Assembly: GCA_018524725.1 (NCBI GenBank)
Contig: JAEUWP010000475.1
Coordinates: forward strand, 1-64,000
Length of the DNA: 64,000 bases
Origin: Podaxis mareebaensis
Taxonomy: Eukaryota > Basidiomycota > Agaricomycetes > Agaricales > Agaricaceae
Direction: 5' to 3'
Made by a program: the position numbers and the translations under genes. Shown here piece after piece: positions 1 through 11,199 of this stretch. Under the pieces are notes generated by a model that worked only from the letters and a program-made list of their open reading frames with translations, had not been told where the DNA came from and did not search any database. How positions within the stretch are numbered: the stretch's first letter is position 1; each line of letters opens with the position of its first letter.

Positions 1-352
1 CTCCCCTCTTCCTACACTGCTTCCATCCCCCACAATTCCTTCAACATACCAGCCATCACTTTCAGCACCTTCTCATTATCCACCCATTTATAACCCAACA
101 CCCTATCATGATATGCCACTATGCTGGCCTTACAATCTATCTCCTACTATTGCCACAACCACCCTGTTTGCTGTCACCTTAATAATATTATACTCTGCTT
201 ACCCTTATAAATCTCCTTGCAAACCTACTGCTGCTACACCAGCTTTAAGATAAATTCATGGCTGCTACACCAGCCTTCATTTGACTCATGGCTGCTATGT
301 CAGCCCCAGACAATTCACCATTACTATGCTGGCATTATAAACCCATACCATT

Positions 353-1375
353 ATGCCAATATCAACTGGTCGCCATTCAGCATATACTGACCCTCTCCAC
401 TCAGAATCCTATACACACCTAGAAGATCCTTTCCTCACTGATCCCAGTGGAGGTACACACACAGAGAAGGCACCTCAACCTCTAAAAGGTCACCCACCAA
501 TTATCCCAGGATTTGAAGCCCAACCATGCCCCTTTTCAATACCAGACATCATCTGAAAGAGGATTTCCCAGGGATGGACAGAACATATCCCCCTCACCTA
601 CCTCACAGACTGATATTGTGTTCCTGGCAGTGATCTGAAGATCAGAGGCCAAACCTACACTGTCGATGAGAGCTCTGGTACCCTCCTTACAGTTGACAAA
701 CCCCTCAATGATACTGATGAAAACAAGTTATCATTCGATGAATGGCACCAAGCCTGGCCTTGCCTCCTCAAACTCCTAAAAACCCACCTACCCCTTCTTC
801 ATCAACTGTGGAAGGCTCACTTTGACCACATCCTCAGTGCACCTGACTGGGCATCAAATTGGCCCACATGGCTAGCCTATGACATCGAAATCTGCAAACA
901 ATCCCTCCACCAACCCATCGACCCCAGTCTCCTTCATCAACACATCTGGCAACACCTTGACTCTGAGATCACCAAGAAACAAGCCCTTCAATTTGTGCAG
1001 TCACTAAACCCCCACCCACAACCTCAACAACTTTCCAATCACCATCACCCCTACAACAATAATGAATGCCCAAATAATCCACCTAACAATGACCATCCCC
1101 ACCAAACAAACTGGAGATCACCTCACTGTTGTTTTCTGTGTGGAGACACATCACACCCTGCATGACACTGTGTTGCTACTGCCCAGTTCAATGGATGTCC
1201 CCTCATCCTCCAGTTGGGTAGCAATGGCAAATATCATGACTCAGAAGGAGTTAGCTACTGCTTTGCCTTCAATGGCACCACTGGCTGCCATGATTCCAAC
1301 TGCAGCAAGGGAAAACATTGGTGTTCCCTTTGCAAAGGGACAAACCATGGTGCACAGTCCTGTCCTTCTATTTGA
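353..1375 (+). pseudogene. DIRS ORF1, gag-like with Cys-rich C-terminus
   Basis: One frame runs the whole span, broken by three in-frame TGA codons. It matches the ORF1 layout I know from basidiomycete DIRS elements. There is a GWTEHIPLTYLTD stretch near residue 75, a TVDESSG-LLTVDKPLND stretch, the WLAYDIE motif, and a C-terminal Cys/His region with CFLCGDTSH, YCFAFNG and HWCSLCKGTNHGAQSCPS. The product would be the structural nucleic-acid-binding protein of the element. Two of the TGA codons sit where Arg (CGA) is plausible, for example SHPA-stop-HC. The first ATG in this frame is at 353, but the true start is not certain. Confidence 0.7.
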
Positions 1376-1682
1376 CTTCCTTCCCATTGTTACCCCCCTC
1401 TGCGCCAATGCCTGGGAATCCACCCTTTACTCATATAACTTATACCACCTTTTCTTTGACGTGCCAAATAGTATTTGCACCAGTTTTGATATGGGTGTTC
1501 ATTCCTCAATTTCACATACCTTCACACCCCCAAATCATAAATCAGCCCTAAACCAACCTGAAGCCATCCTAAAACATATCACTAATGAACTCACTAATTA
1601 CTGCTATACTGGTCCATTCTCAAAATCACATCTTGAGATCCTAATAGGACCTTTCTGAACCTCTCCTCTTGGCACTGTTCCC
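1376..1682 (+). pseudogene. DIRS reverse transcriptase, N-terminal part
   Basis: This is the first section of the RT-RNase H ORF. It reads through PIVTPLCANAW, an NHKSAL motif, then GPFSKSHLEILIGPF, one TGA, and TSPLGTVP at the insertion point. The frame continues at 11200 after the Ty3 insert with KANNTNGF...IIQDLSFPRG, the next conserved RT segment of this family. The two halves therefore join exactly across the 6-bp target duplication. It probably overlaps or directly follows ORF1. Confidence 0.75.
1677..1682 (+). repeat. Target site duplication GTTCCC (left copy)
   Basis: GTTCCC lies directly before the left LTR and is repeated directly after the right LTR (11194-11199). Removing the insert and one copy restores the DIRS RT frame. 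Confidence 0.95.
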
Positions 1683-2340
1683 TGTTATAGTGAGGCTGCT
1701 TCAGTCCATAAAGAGGCCTGATATGTATCTGAAGATCATATCAAAGGAGACTTCTCATGTACTAACGGATAGATTACCTTTAAGCACCAACAGAGTCAAC
1801 GCATCAAGATAACTATTACTTATAGTCACACAATACATCTACTTCCTCAATATAAAGACTTCAAGCAACTTAGAGAGTGATAGATATTATAGAGACAACT
1901 TAGATCATATCACTTATTGTTGATAAAGACTTATATTTGAGTCTCCACCTAACCAAGTAGAAACGATGGTTTCTCCTTGTTAGAGTCAATGGTTTATATA
2001 CTAAAGACAATGTATCTAAATATATCTACATTAGAACTTTCCAGAAGTTCTTCAGGTACCAAGGCTTGACTCAGAGATTGACTCGGAACAAAAGAAGCCT
2101 AATTCTACTAATAATAGTTTGATACAAAAAGTTCTTTGATAAAGAAGTCTTCTTTTCTAAGAATAGTATGAAAGCTTATCAATCTGTAAAAGTTGTATGA
2201 CTTTGATATTACATAATCAATGTCAGAAGATATAGAAGAATAAACACGCTAAAGGTTAAATCTTTCAGATAAAACAAGAGACAAATAGAATGAAAACAAA
2301 ATTAGTAAATGTATAGTGAGCATTTACTAAGTTCATAACA
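1683..2340 (-). repeat. 3' LTR of Ty3 chromovirus 1
   Basis: 658-bp long terminal repeat with TGTTAT...ATAACA ends, matched over its full length by 10536-11193. The element is transcribed on the minus strand, so this is its 3' LTR. The two copies have equal length, no indels, and 16 differences by eye, all transitions. Confidence 0.97.
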
Positions 2341-2353
2341 CAATCCCTTTCCT
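2341..2353 (-). other. Polypurine tract of chromovirus 1
   Basis: Read on the minus strand, AGGAAAGGGATTG lies directly against the 3' LTR. A purine-rich run here is the expected plus-strand primer for reverse transcription. Confidence 0.6.
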
Positions 2354-2613
2354 ATAGAAAATGTCCACATTTTTCAATTATTACACTACTGCTGTTCATT
2401 AAGGAATATGGTTCTAATATCTAGTTTTTGTTCTTCTTCATTGTAGTAGTAGGCAGTAGTTGGATTTCATATAGCATTTATGTTTCTTTCTACTGGAGGA
2501 GGTAATTGAACATTTGATTGTCCAATTAATGGATTTTGTCATTGTCACTGTCCTAATACTCCACCATTCTTGGTATAAAGACAATGTTTCTGAATTGTAC
2601 TTGTGGGCATTCA

Positions 2614-3387
2614 TCACATGGGTGTGAGATGTGGTGAGGGAGTGATGGGTGAGTGAGGACGATTCTTGCATTTCCAACTATAGTGGCCATTCCTGTTACA
2701 GAACCTACAGGAGTACTTCGGACATTGGTATCCCAGATGTCCTACTGACCTGCATTTCCAACATCCATTTTCGTATGCTCATTGAAGTGATGTAGGGAGT
2801 AAAGTGACTTTGTCGAGGGGAAGAGTTCAATTGATAACCTTCTGCTCCCAATCAATTATGTTGCTTATTGGGTTTTCTGACCTTCAAAGTTTGTTGATGA
2901 CATGGTAGAGAGAAGGGAAGAGGGAGATATCAGGTTGTTCTCGAAGAGGTAATTTCTCTTCAGTGATGAGTCCCTCATTAATAAATGGGTTGGTCCAATA
3001 TGTGAAGTCAAATGGTCTTCCTTGAGGCAGTTCTGGAAGTGGAGTTGGTTCACAACTAAGTTGCTCAGGAGTGGATGTTGGATCCACGATTCTAGGAATG
3101 GTTTGTGGTGCTGCCTTGCATAGGTATGATAATGCGAGTGTTGCTATTTGTTTTGTGAAACGAATGTGATATTTGTCATGATGTTTGGAAGGGGTGTTGT
3201 ATTCAGGGTTCTGAATATGAGTAGTGACGTTGTGGAGATTGGTCCACTGTTTGTGACCCTTGGAGGGTGGTTCGATCTTGGGAGTGGTGGTCGGAATGAT
3301 CCATGGAGCTAGGGGGCAATTTGAAGAGAGCGAATCAGGAGATAGAAGGGTAGCCAGATCAATTTCAATATGGAGGGTGTTGCTCAT
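2614..3387 (-). pseudogene. Chromovirus 1 ORF4, double zinc-knuckle protein
   Basis: A 257-codon frame opening with ATG (MSNTLHIEIDL) and running to tandem TGA stops. It is broken by three in-frame TGA codons at KL-stop-RSE, IN-stop-TLP and LQ-stop-AYE. The C-terminal part (2668-2763) carries two CCHC zinc knuckles, CWKCRSVGHLGYQC and CRFCNRNGHYSWKC, each C-X2-C-X4-H-X4-C. The N-terminal 170 residues match no family I know. Zinc knuckles of this type bind nucleic acid and are typical of retroelement Gag, but here the ORF lies after pol, next to the 3' LTR. Its layout resembles ORF3, so the two may be ancient duplicates. Function is unknown. Confidence 0.65.
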
Positions 3388-3559
3388 AATGTCAAGTGTG
3401 ATAGATGGATAAATTTTTAGCTAGCCTCATGTTGGATTGAACACAATTGATTGTGTATATTTGTTATTTTTACTAATCAACTACTCTGCTATAGTTAGAC
3501 TAGTAACTGTCTTATCTTATCTAATCAACTACTTGGCTTGTAGCTAATTAGTAATATTC

Positions 3560-4849
3560 CTAATAATGTCCTTCACCATCTATGTTGTAGATAGCCTCAT
3601 TGTCAAAGTCAAATTCGAAATCAGCATCATAATCATCTGATAAGTAGGCATATCTGGTTGAAGATGAGAAAGGATATTGTTTGTTACTGGAAGTTCTGGC
3701 AAATGTTGCATGAGGGTTTCCTCGAGCATGATGATAGGTGGTAGCTCTGGAAAATTGTTGGAGTCGACCAACTCTTGGGTCAATGGTGGGAGTGGTGTGC
3801 TTCTTAGAAGCTTGCTTTGTGGGACGGTAAGTGGGGCCAAGGGTAAAGGTAACCCAATTAAGTCCATTGGTGTGGGAAGTCGGCTTGGTTCCTGAGTGGT
3901 TGTCTGACTTGGTGGTGGTGTTGGTAGGGGAGTTTGGAGGTGTGGGTATTCCAATATCCAATTTGGTACCATTGTGTAGGTTGTTGGTGGTAATGGGAGG
4001 TTGTCCTTGAATGATTGAGGTGATCCTGTCATCTTCAAGTTGCTCCAATTTTTCCAAGGTGGTTGTAGGTAGGTCCCTTCAATCAATGCCTGAATAAGGA
4101 TTTCTGGAGCAAAACTTGGAAAAGTGTCCAGGGGCAGAACACTTGCAGTGGATACAGTAGTACATTTTGCACTGTGTCTGGAAATGGCCCATTTGACTAT
4201 ATAAGCAGCAGGGTCAGTTTTGGGGTTGTATATTTGGAAGACATATAGTGGGAGTTTCTCGAGGGTGTTGACCATTTTCTAAAGTTGGCTTAGTTGGATG
4301 ATTGTTACGATCTTTAGCCAATTCATCAGATTTGGGAGATTCTGGCAAAGGAGCAGTAGATGGTCAAGTTGCAAGTTCTTGGGGGCAGCTAGGACATGGT
4401 GTAAATCTGTCTGGAGCTGGTTTGCTGATTGCTGCAGGTTGTAGATAGAAGTCAGGCTCAATGGTCCTGATCTTCCAGATGATGTTCCCAATATAGGGAC
4501 CTGCAGGGAGACTGCGTGCCAGTTCACAAATAGAGGTGTCCAGTTTCTTGGATTGTGTGATATAATGGCTTTGCACAATAGCAAACTCATCAAGCACAAG
4601 CCTGATGGTGTTGCAAAGGTTAAGGAATTTATGATTCCCGCTGTAACCAGACATAAAGTCACAGGCTGTTCCCTCATGTAGAAAGATGCGTCATAAGGTG
4701 GCAACTTCACTACTGGGTACTTCAGCTTGACTTGGTTGAGATTGTGGCAAAGCTTGGTGGCTTGGGATAGTCTTTCCCTTTGCCTCAGGCTTCTGAGAGG
4801 GAGGATTCAAGGTTGTAGAGAGGATGTTTTCATTGGTAGCAGAGGACAT
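3560..4849 (-). pseudogene. Chromovirus 1 ORF3, double zinc-knuckle protein
   Basis: A 429-codon frame starting MSSATNENIL 14 bp after the pol stop and ending DGEGHY-stop. Four in-frame stops, all TGA, break it. Residues around 85-150 form a helical stretch containing LVLDEFAIVQSHYITQS. Two zinc knuckles follow (4109-4210). The first keeps GHFQTQC but has Tyr where its second Cys should be (TGT to TAT), just after a TGA. The second contains CKCSAPGHFSKFC. The C-terminus is rich in Pro, Thr and Ser and ends acidic (DDYDADFEFDFD). Gag-like nucleic-acid binding is inferred from the knuckles only. No enzyme domain is visible. Confidence 0.65.
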
Positions 4850-4863
4850 TTGTCTGAGGAATG

Positions 4864-7800
4864 TTAGGCAAGTTTCTTCTGTCTTTTATACTCCTGAAGT
4901 ATTTGTTTTGTATTTTCTAAGTTTTCTTCAGGTTCCCATGAATCCTCTGTTGGTCCATATCCTTTCCAATATATCAGATATTCCAAGTGTCTTCTTCAAA
5001 TCCTGTGTTTCAAGATTGCTTCAATTTCATATTCTTCTTCTCCTGAGATGAGAATTGGTAGTGGATTGGTATGGTGCTTTCCATAAATGTTATTCTCAAT
5101 GACTGGGGTGAGAAGTGAAGCATGAAACTTGTTGTGAATCTTCTATTTTGCTGGAAGTTTTAATTCATAAGTAACAGGTGATATTTGTTGTAGAATGGTG
5201 AAAGGTCCTTCTCTTCTTTGGTTCAACTTCTTTGAAGCATATGGAAGAGGTAGGTTTTGATTGTCTAGCCACACTTTGTCTCCAACCTTGAATGGATTCC
5301 AGGGTTTGTTTTGTCTAGCAGCCATTACTTGTCGCGTTTGTTCATGTGCTTCAAGTGCTGCTTCTCTCATTTGTTCTAAAGATAGAATCTTTTTGTTGAT
5401 TGAAGGTACTTTAGATTCTTCTTCACTTTCTATAGCCACCTTAGGATTATAACCTAAGATCAATTCATATGGTGTATTCGTTCTTCCTGCATGTGGTTTA
5501 GTGTTGTGAATGAATTCAATCATGGGTAGTGCTCTTCTCCATGAGTGTGGGTTCTTTGAAGTATAAACAGCTAAGTAGAATTCTATTTCTTGATTGTATT
5601 GTTCCATTGTTCCATCTGTTTGTGGGTGATAAGCAGTTGACATAGCTGGTTCTATGTTTAACTTCTTATAGAATTCTTGCATTGATTTGGCTGCAAATCT
5701 AGGGTCTCGATCTGAGATGACCTTTTGAGGTGTTCCATATTTGGAAAAGACTTTCTCAATTAGGATTTCAGCAATGTCATCAGAGGTTGCAGTTTTCTTT
5801 GTAGCTGTTAGGATTATTCCTTTCGTAAGTCCATGGTCTACTATGGACAAAATAGCATCATATCCATTATCCAGGGGTAGATCTGTGATAAGATCCATAG
5901 ATATTTGACTGAATGGATGGGTAGAACTTGGTCCTTTGATAGGTTGTAATGGAGGTTTGGTAGGATGTTGGTTAATTTTAAATTGTTGGCATGTGGGGCA
6001 TCCTTTCACATAGTTGTGAACATATGTATTCATTCCTGGCCAGTAAACTTCTTTTTGAAGCTTCTGTAATGTATCTCGAATTCCTGGATGTCCTGAGGTA
6101 GGATAGTCATGTACGAATTGTAAAATTTTCTGTTTGATATCCAGATCATCAGGTATGACAATCTTATTTTGGAATCAGATAAAGTTTTTGTCATCTGATA
6201 TGAATCAGTCTTGCATGTGGATCTTTGATTTCTTCTTGATAATTTCTTGTTTTAAGTCTTCTGAAAGGAAGTTAATGAATTTTTCTGATGGAATGGCTAT
6301 CAGATTTTCATTGTCAGTTCCTTCAGATACCAGGTCCAGTCTTCTACTAAGTGCATCTGCTAGCACATTTTGATTGCCTGGTAGATATTTGATGATATAG
6401 TTAAATTTAGTCATGTATAGCATCCATCTTGCTTGTCGATGACTAAGTTGTTGTGGTTCTCTCCATCTGATCAAGTTCTCATGATTGGACCATATGATTA
6501 CTTGATGTGCTGATCCTTCTAAATAATGTCTCCATTCCTTTAGTGCTTCAATAATAGCAAGGAATTCTCAGTCAGAAGTATGATAGTTCCTTTTGGCTTG
6601 ATTTAATGCTTTAGAGAAATATGCTACTGGATGTTTATCTCTATTTGAATCTCTTTGTAAGAGTACTACTCTGATAGCATATGCTGATGCATCACATTCT
6701 ATTTCAAATGGTTGATTTTCATCTACCATTGATAGAACAGAGCATTGTAGGAATTGTTGCTTTAGAAGTTCAAATGCTTTTTGAGCTTCTGGGTTCCATT
6801 TGAATTTCTTTGTCTTTCACATAAGGGCATGTAGTGGTTGTGCGATTTGAGCATAATTTTTGATAAACTTTCTGTAGAAGTTACAAAAACCAATAAATTG
6901 TTGAACATTCTTTGCTGTTTGTGGAATAGGCCAGTCTTCTATTCCTTTAAGTTTTATTGGATCCATTTCAATAGAATCAGGTTTGATTATGAATCCAAGG
7001 TATTCTAGATGTTGCTTCTCGAATTCACATTTTTCTGTCTTGAGATAGAGATCATTCTTGTCTAAGATTTCTAGAATTTTGATAGTATAACAGTCTAGGT
7101 CTTTGATAGTTTTGGCTGGGATGAGAATATTGTCCATATATATGATGGTTTCTTCTTTAGATAACAGTTCTTGGAAGAGATGATCCATCATAGATTGGAA
7201 TGTAGCAGGTGAATTTGCCATGCCAAAGAACATGACTGTGGGTTCGTATAGACCATTTGGGGTGCAAAAGGCTGCTTTCCATTCATCTCCTTCTCAAATT
7301 CTAACATTGTTGTAGCCTAGACAAACATCTAGTTTGGTGAAGTATTTAGCTCCTTTAAGCTTGTCCATTATTCTTGAGATGTTAGGAATTGGATGAGCAT
7401 TTTTAATAGTGTAATCATTAAGATAGTGATAATCTTGGCAAGGACGTAAGTCTCCTCCTTTCTTTCCAACAAAGAAGAAAGATGAGGCTATAGGTGATTG
7501 TGATTTATGAATATATCCCTTTCGTAAATTTTCTTCTATGAATTTATCTAGTTCTTTGTGTTCTTGAGGTGTTAGATGGTAGATGGGCATTTGCTTTGGA
7601 ACAAAGGTTTTGTCAACTTCAATTTTATGATCCCAAGGATGTCTTGGTGGCATTCTTTCTGATTTTTCTTTGTTGAATACCTTAAGAAATTTATGGAATT
7701 TCTTTGGTACTACTTTCAAAGGATCTGATTCCTTCTTCTTGGTTTCTGTTTTATTATAAAGATCCTGAGAAGTATTATGTTTGACGTTAATTTCTTCTTC

Positions 7801-8331
7801 TTCAGCTTCAGATTCTGAGTCTTCTAGATCTGAATCTATGTATTGACTTAGGTCAATAGTGTTAATTATCTGTTTAGATTTATATTCTGTTAGTTGTATG
7901 GTTTGCGATTCTTCATTGCACCATTTCAATGTTTTTCTTTCCCAATCTACATCTGGATTATATTTTTGTAACCACAATATTCCTATAAATAATTCTTTAT
8001 AGCCTAAGTTAATTATTTTTAGTTTTATATTCATGATCTTGTCATTAATCTTGATTTTGATTTTGGCATAGTGTGTTGATTTTGTTCCTGAATTTCTTGA
8101 TCTGTCAGTATTATAAATGTATTGTACCTTTTTAAGTGGCTTCTTGGTTAATTTTAGTTTCTTTACTAATTTTGGAGACATAAATTAGCCACTGGCTCCT
8201 GAATCTAATAATGCTTTGATTTTATGTTTCCCTTTAGATGTTAGTATTTCTGTTGGGATTAGTAAACATTTCCCTTTGGATGTATGAAGATCAATGATGT
8301 TGAGCTGATCTTCAGTAGTACTTAAAAATTT
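4864..8331 (-). pseudogene. Chromovirus 1 pol: PR-RT-RH-IN-chromodomain
   Basis: One frame (-1 relative to gag) covers pol. Protease: ALLDSGASG at 8188-8214. RT: from about 7700, with LRPCQDYHYLND, VMFFGMANSPATF and the active site YMDN in place of YMDD. RNase H: FEIECDASAYAI, then WSNHENL and ADALSRR. Integrase: an HHCC zinc region ending CPTCQQFK, then the DDE core with SMDLITDLP, SDRDPRF and HPQTDGTMEQYNQ. The GPFTILQ region follows, then a chromodomain near 4,900-5,050 (YEIEAILKHR, YLIYWKGYG, DSWEPEENL). Internal stops are mainly TGA, with one TAA after the protease site and one TAG. Comparison with the second element in this window shows at least three TGA codons (in RT, RNase H and chromodomain) replace Arg, consistent with CGA to TGA. 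Confidence 0.9.
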
Positions 8332-10109
8332 TCGTCCTGAGAAAATTCTTCTACTTGTTCATCCTCTATTCCATCTTCAATGGCATAGACTATAGCGTTT
8401 GGATCGACTTGTCTTTTCTTTCTGGTAAAGGTTTTCCTTGGTTTTCCTTTGTATACAAAATTATTTCGCTTGTTCTTTGAGGTGTAATTTCTTCTAGCTG
8501 GGCATTGTCTGTAGAAATGTCCCTTCTTGTTACAAAAGAAACATTCTCTGTTCTTGATTGCTGTTCGCTGTTTGTCAGTAAGTACATTGTTAATGAGGTG
8601 TGATAAGGTGTTGCTTGTCGTTCTTTCACTGTTATGAACTCCTGATTTGGAAGGTTGTATATTTTGTATGTCTTCTATTTTGTTGTCTTCCTCTTCCTCA
8701 TTAGAATCTTGCTCATATTCTCCATCAGAGAATCTGAACTCATCAATGTCCATATCCCACTCGCTTCTCCTGTATTGAGGTAAGACAGGTTGGGAGGCAA
8801 TATTTTGATAATGGGGTTGGATTCTGTAGCTTTTTGTTTTCCTTTGTCCTTTCTTCACATAGGAAATTCTTCCGTTGATTGCTGCTCTATACTTGCATTG
8901 TTCCTGAACAATTCTATGGGCATTTCTGGCTGCATTCTTCCATTGTGAAATTGTGTCTATGGTACTTCTAAGTGCTTCATGTCTGATAGCAGGGTCAAGT
9001 CTGTTTGCAAAGTATGCCCAAAGGGCCACACTGTCTGTGAGTCCTGCTTGGGAAGCGAGGACTGAGAATTCTGAGATATATTCTTCAATATATCTGCCAT
9101 GCTGCTGGAGGTTTCGTAATGCCTGTTCAGCCTTGAATGTCTGTTGTACTGGGGCAAAAGACTGGTCAAGGTCATTTGTGAACTTGTCCCATGTTTGTTG
9201 AGTTGCATCTCTCACATGCATTGAAAGATAATCCTATTGCCATGCTGATGCTGCTCCATCGAGTAAAGCAAGGGCATAGTTGACCTTTGTGGCATGATCT
9301 GTGATCCCATAGGATTTGAAGTATAATTTGACAAGGGATTTCCAGCTTCTGTACTGGGCAGTGTCTCCATAGAATCTCGTTGGCTTTGGGTACTTGAAGT
9401 TGGTGTTCTGGTTTGTAGACATGGTGGCTCCTGGAGATTGTGGAGGTGAAGGGCTTCCTCTGGAATTCCCTGAATTACTTGGGCTTGTTCTTCCTCTCAT
9501 CTGAGTTCTCAGATCTGTTCCCCAAGATCCTCCAATTGACTGATGACTTGTTGAGTAAGGTACTGTTGTTCCACCCAAGGTAGCAAGGTTAGATCCAGTT
9601 GTGAATAATAGTCTTGAATAGTCCATTGAAGGTTGATAAGATCCTGACTATTATACTAATGATGAAGATTCTGGTTGCTTTCCTTTCTTTTGAGAGGAGA
9701 GATTGAATCTGGCAAGATCCTTAGTGACTTCTTCGACACTTGGCTGTCTTGAGATCTGTTGCAGTGCATTAAGTGATGCTACGAGTCCTGCAAATCGGTT
9801 TGTGGTTGGTTGCTGGGTTGTCCTCTCTCCTGCCACAGCTCTTCTATCAAGTTCTTCTTGTATTGATTCAATTTGTTGCTGATCTTCTTTTGAAAAGTCT
9901 TCAAAGAGGAAGGTTTGGGGTTGAACTCCTGCTTGTTCAAGTAGTCCAAACTCTGCTGAGTATTCTTCATTGAGCTTTCTTTGGATTGATGCTTTGAAGT
10001 AGTGGGGTCTATTTCTTGCGTCTTTGTAGTACCACTCTTTTGTTGTTGGGTCTTTAAGAACTCTTCCTCTTGTGGGACTGTTGAATGTGATTGTTTTCGC
10101 AATTTTGAA
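8322..10109 (-). pseudogene. Chromovirus 1 gag
   Basis: A single frame runs from 10109 to a TAA at 8322-8324, broken by adjacent TAA-TAG codons near 9,650 and a TAG near 9,230. It holds a Gln-rich N-terminal part, the Gag core (TRFYGDTAQYRSW, YISEFSVLASQAGL), an acidic stretch (DSNEEEEDNKIED) and one CCHC knuckle, CFFCNKKGHFYRQC, followed by a basic tail. The product is the capsid/nucleocapsid protein. No in-frame ATG opens the frame; upstream it is closed by TAA, so the original start has been lost or lies in a shifted frame. Confidence 0.85.
8325..8331 (-). promoter_or_regulatory. Candidate -1 ribosomal slippery site (gag-pol)
   Basis: In the gag frame the last codons read GAA AAT TTT TAA, giving the heptamer A AAT TTT, which fits the X XXY YYZ rule for -1 slippage, directly before the gag stop. 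A -1 shift here leads straight into the pol frame, which is open from this point to the protease. I did not fold the downstream RNA, so a stimulatory structure is untested. Confidence 0.6.
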
Positions 10110-10535
10110 TTATCCAGTTTGGCAACTTATAACTTTTCACTTCTAATAAATTTCCTTTCCCTTTCAACAACTGAGCATCCACAGCAAAGCCTATTCTCAG
10201 CGGTACTTTCAATGGAAATTTATATCCTGATAGATTATAGCTCTATCTAAGTGTAATCACTTCTTTATCATGAGTGTGATTCCCTTCACTCATCGAAATA
10301 TCCTCCAGAGTCAAAGCTCCATCAAGGAATTTCCTCTAGATTGTGGGACTACAATCCTCAACTAATCTGCACTAGTTGGCAATGCATGCCTACTCTCTTT
10401 CTAATGTTAACTTCAGAAACTAGGACCCAAAGTTAAACACTAGCTGCTCAAGTAGGGCTTCTTTTAGCGATCAATGCTGAGCAGCCAAGACAAGGTAATG
10501 ACTCCATGCTACAGAGAAGGATCATTTCTACTTAA

Positions 10536-11193
10536 TGTTATAGTGAGGCCGCTTCAGTCCATAAAGAGGCCCAATACGTATCCAAAGATCATATCAAAGG
10601 AGACTTCTCATGTACTAACAGATAGATTACCTTTAAGCACTGACAGAGTCAACGCATCAAGATAACTATTACTTATAGTCACACAATACATCTACTTCCT
10701 CAATATAAAGACTTCAAGCAACTTAGAGAGTGATAGATATTATAGAGACAACTTAGATCATATCACTTATTGTTGATAAAGACTTATATTTGAGTCTCCA
10801 CCTAACCAAGTAGAAACGATGGTTTCTCCTTGTTAGAGTCAATGGTTTATATACTAAAGACAATATATCTAAATATATCTACATTAGAACTTTCCAGAAG
10901 TTCTTCAGGTACCGAGGCTTGACTCAGAGATTGACTCAGAACAAAAGAAGCCTAATTCTACTAATAATAGTTTGATACAAAAAGTTCTTTGATAAAGAAG
11001 TCTTCTTTTCTAAGAATAGTATGAAAGCTTATCAATCTGTAAAAGTTGTATGACTTTGATATTACATAATCAATGTCAGAAGATATAGAAGAACAAACAT
11101 ACTAAAGGTTAAATCTTTCAGATAAAACAAGAGACAAATAGAATGAAAACAAAATTAGTAAATGTATAGTGAGCATTTACTAAGTTTATAACA
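10536..11193 (-). repeat. 5' LTR of Ty3 chromovirus 1
   Basis: 658-bp partner of 1683-2340 with the same TGTTAT...ATAACA ends. It holds the promoter end of the minus-strand element. Sixteen differences from the other LTR, all C/T or G/A, with no indels. Confidence 0.97.
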
Positions 11194-11199
11194 GTTCCC
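11194..11199 (+). repeat. Target site duplication GTTCCC (right copy)
   Basis: Direct copy of 1677-1682 on the far side of the inserted chromovirus. Confidence 0.95.

Larger units (their letters stand above)
1..1682 (+). mobile_element. DIRS-like retrotransposon, left part
   Basis: Plus-strand remains of a tyrosine-recombinase (DIRS-type) retrotransposon. The left part holds the gag-like ORF1 and the start of the RT ORF. The rest lies beyond an inserted Ty3 element and resumes at 11194. The order gag-like, RT-RNase H, tyrosine recombinase, with no integrase, is what defines DIRS elements. The 5' end lies outside the window and I saw no terminal or split repeats. The reading frames contain TGA and a few TAG stops, so the copy is dead. 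Positions 1-352 look like non-coding 5' element sequence. Confidence 0.8.
1683..11193 (-). mobile_element. Ty3-type chromovirus 1, complete but decayed
   Basis: 9.5-kb LTR retrotransposon inserted in the DIRS element. Order on the minus strand: LTR, gag, -1 frameshift, pol (protease, RT, RNase H, integrase, chromodomain), ORF3, ORF4, polypurine tract, LTR. The domain order and chromodomain place it in the Ty3/gypsy chromoviruses. All ORFs have in-frame stops, mostly TGA, and the RT active site reads YMDN, so this copy is inactive. No standard tRNA primer site starting TGG follows the 5' LTR; the first bases are TTAAGTAGAAATG. Self-priming or another primer type is possible but I could not show it. 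Confidence 0.93.

Noticed and set aside
2614..8187. TGA read as an amino acid in the retroelement frames
   Set aside because: Host genes in the window end with TGA in the right place (membrane protein B, Chs7-like copy 2), and the element frames also hold TAA and TAG. CpG decay of CGA explains the TGA excess.
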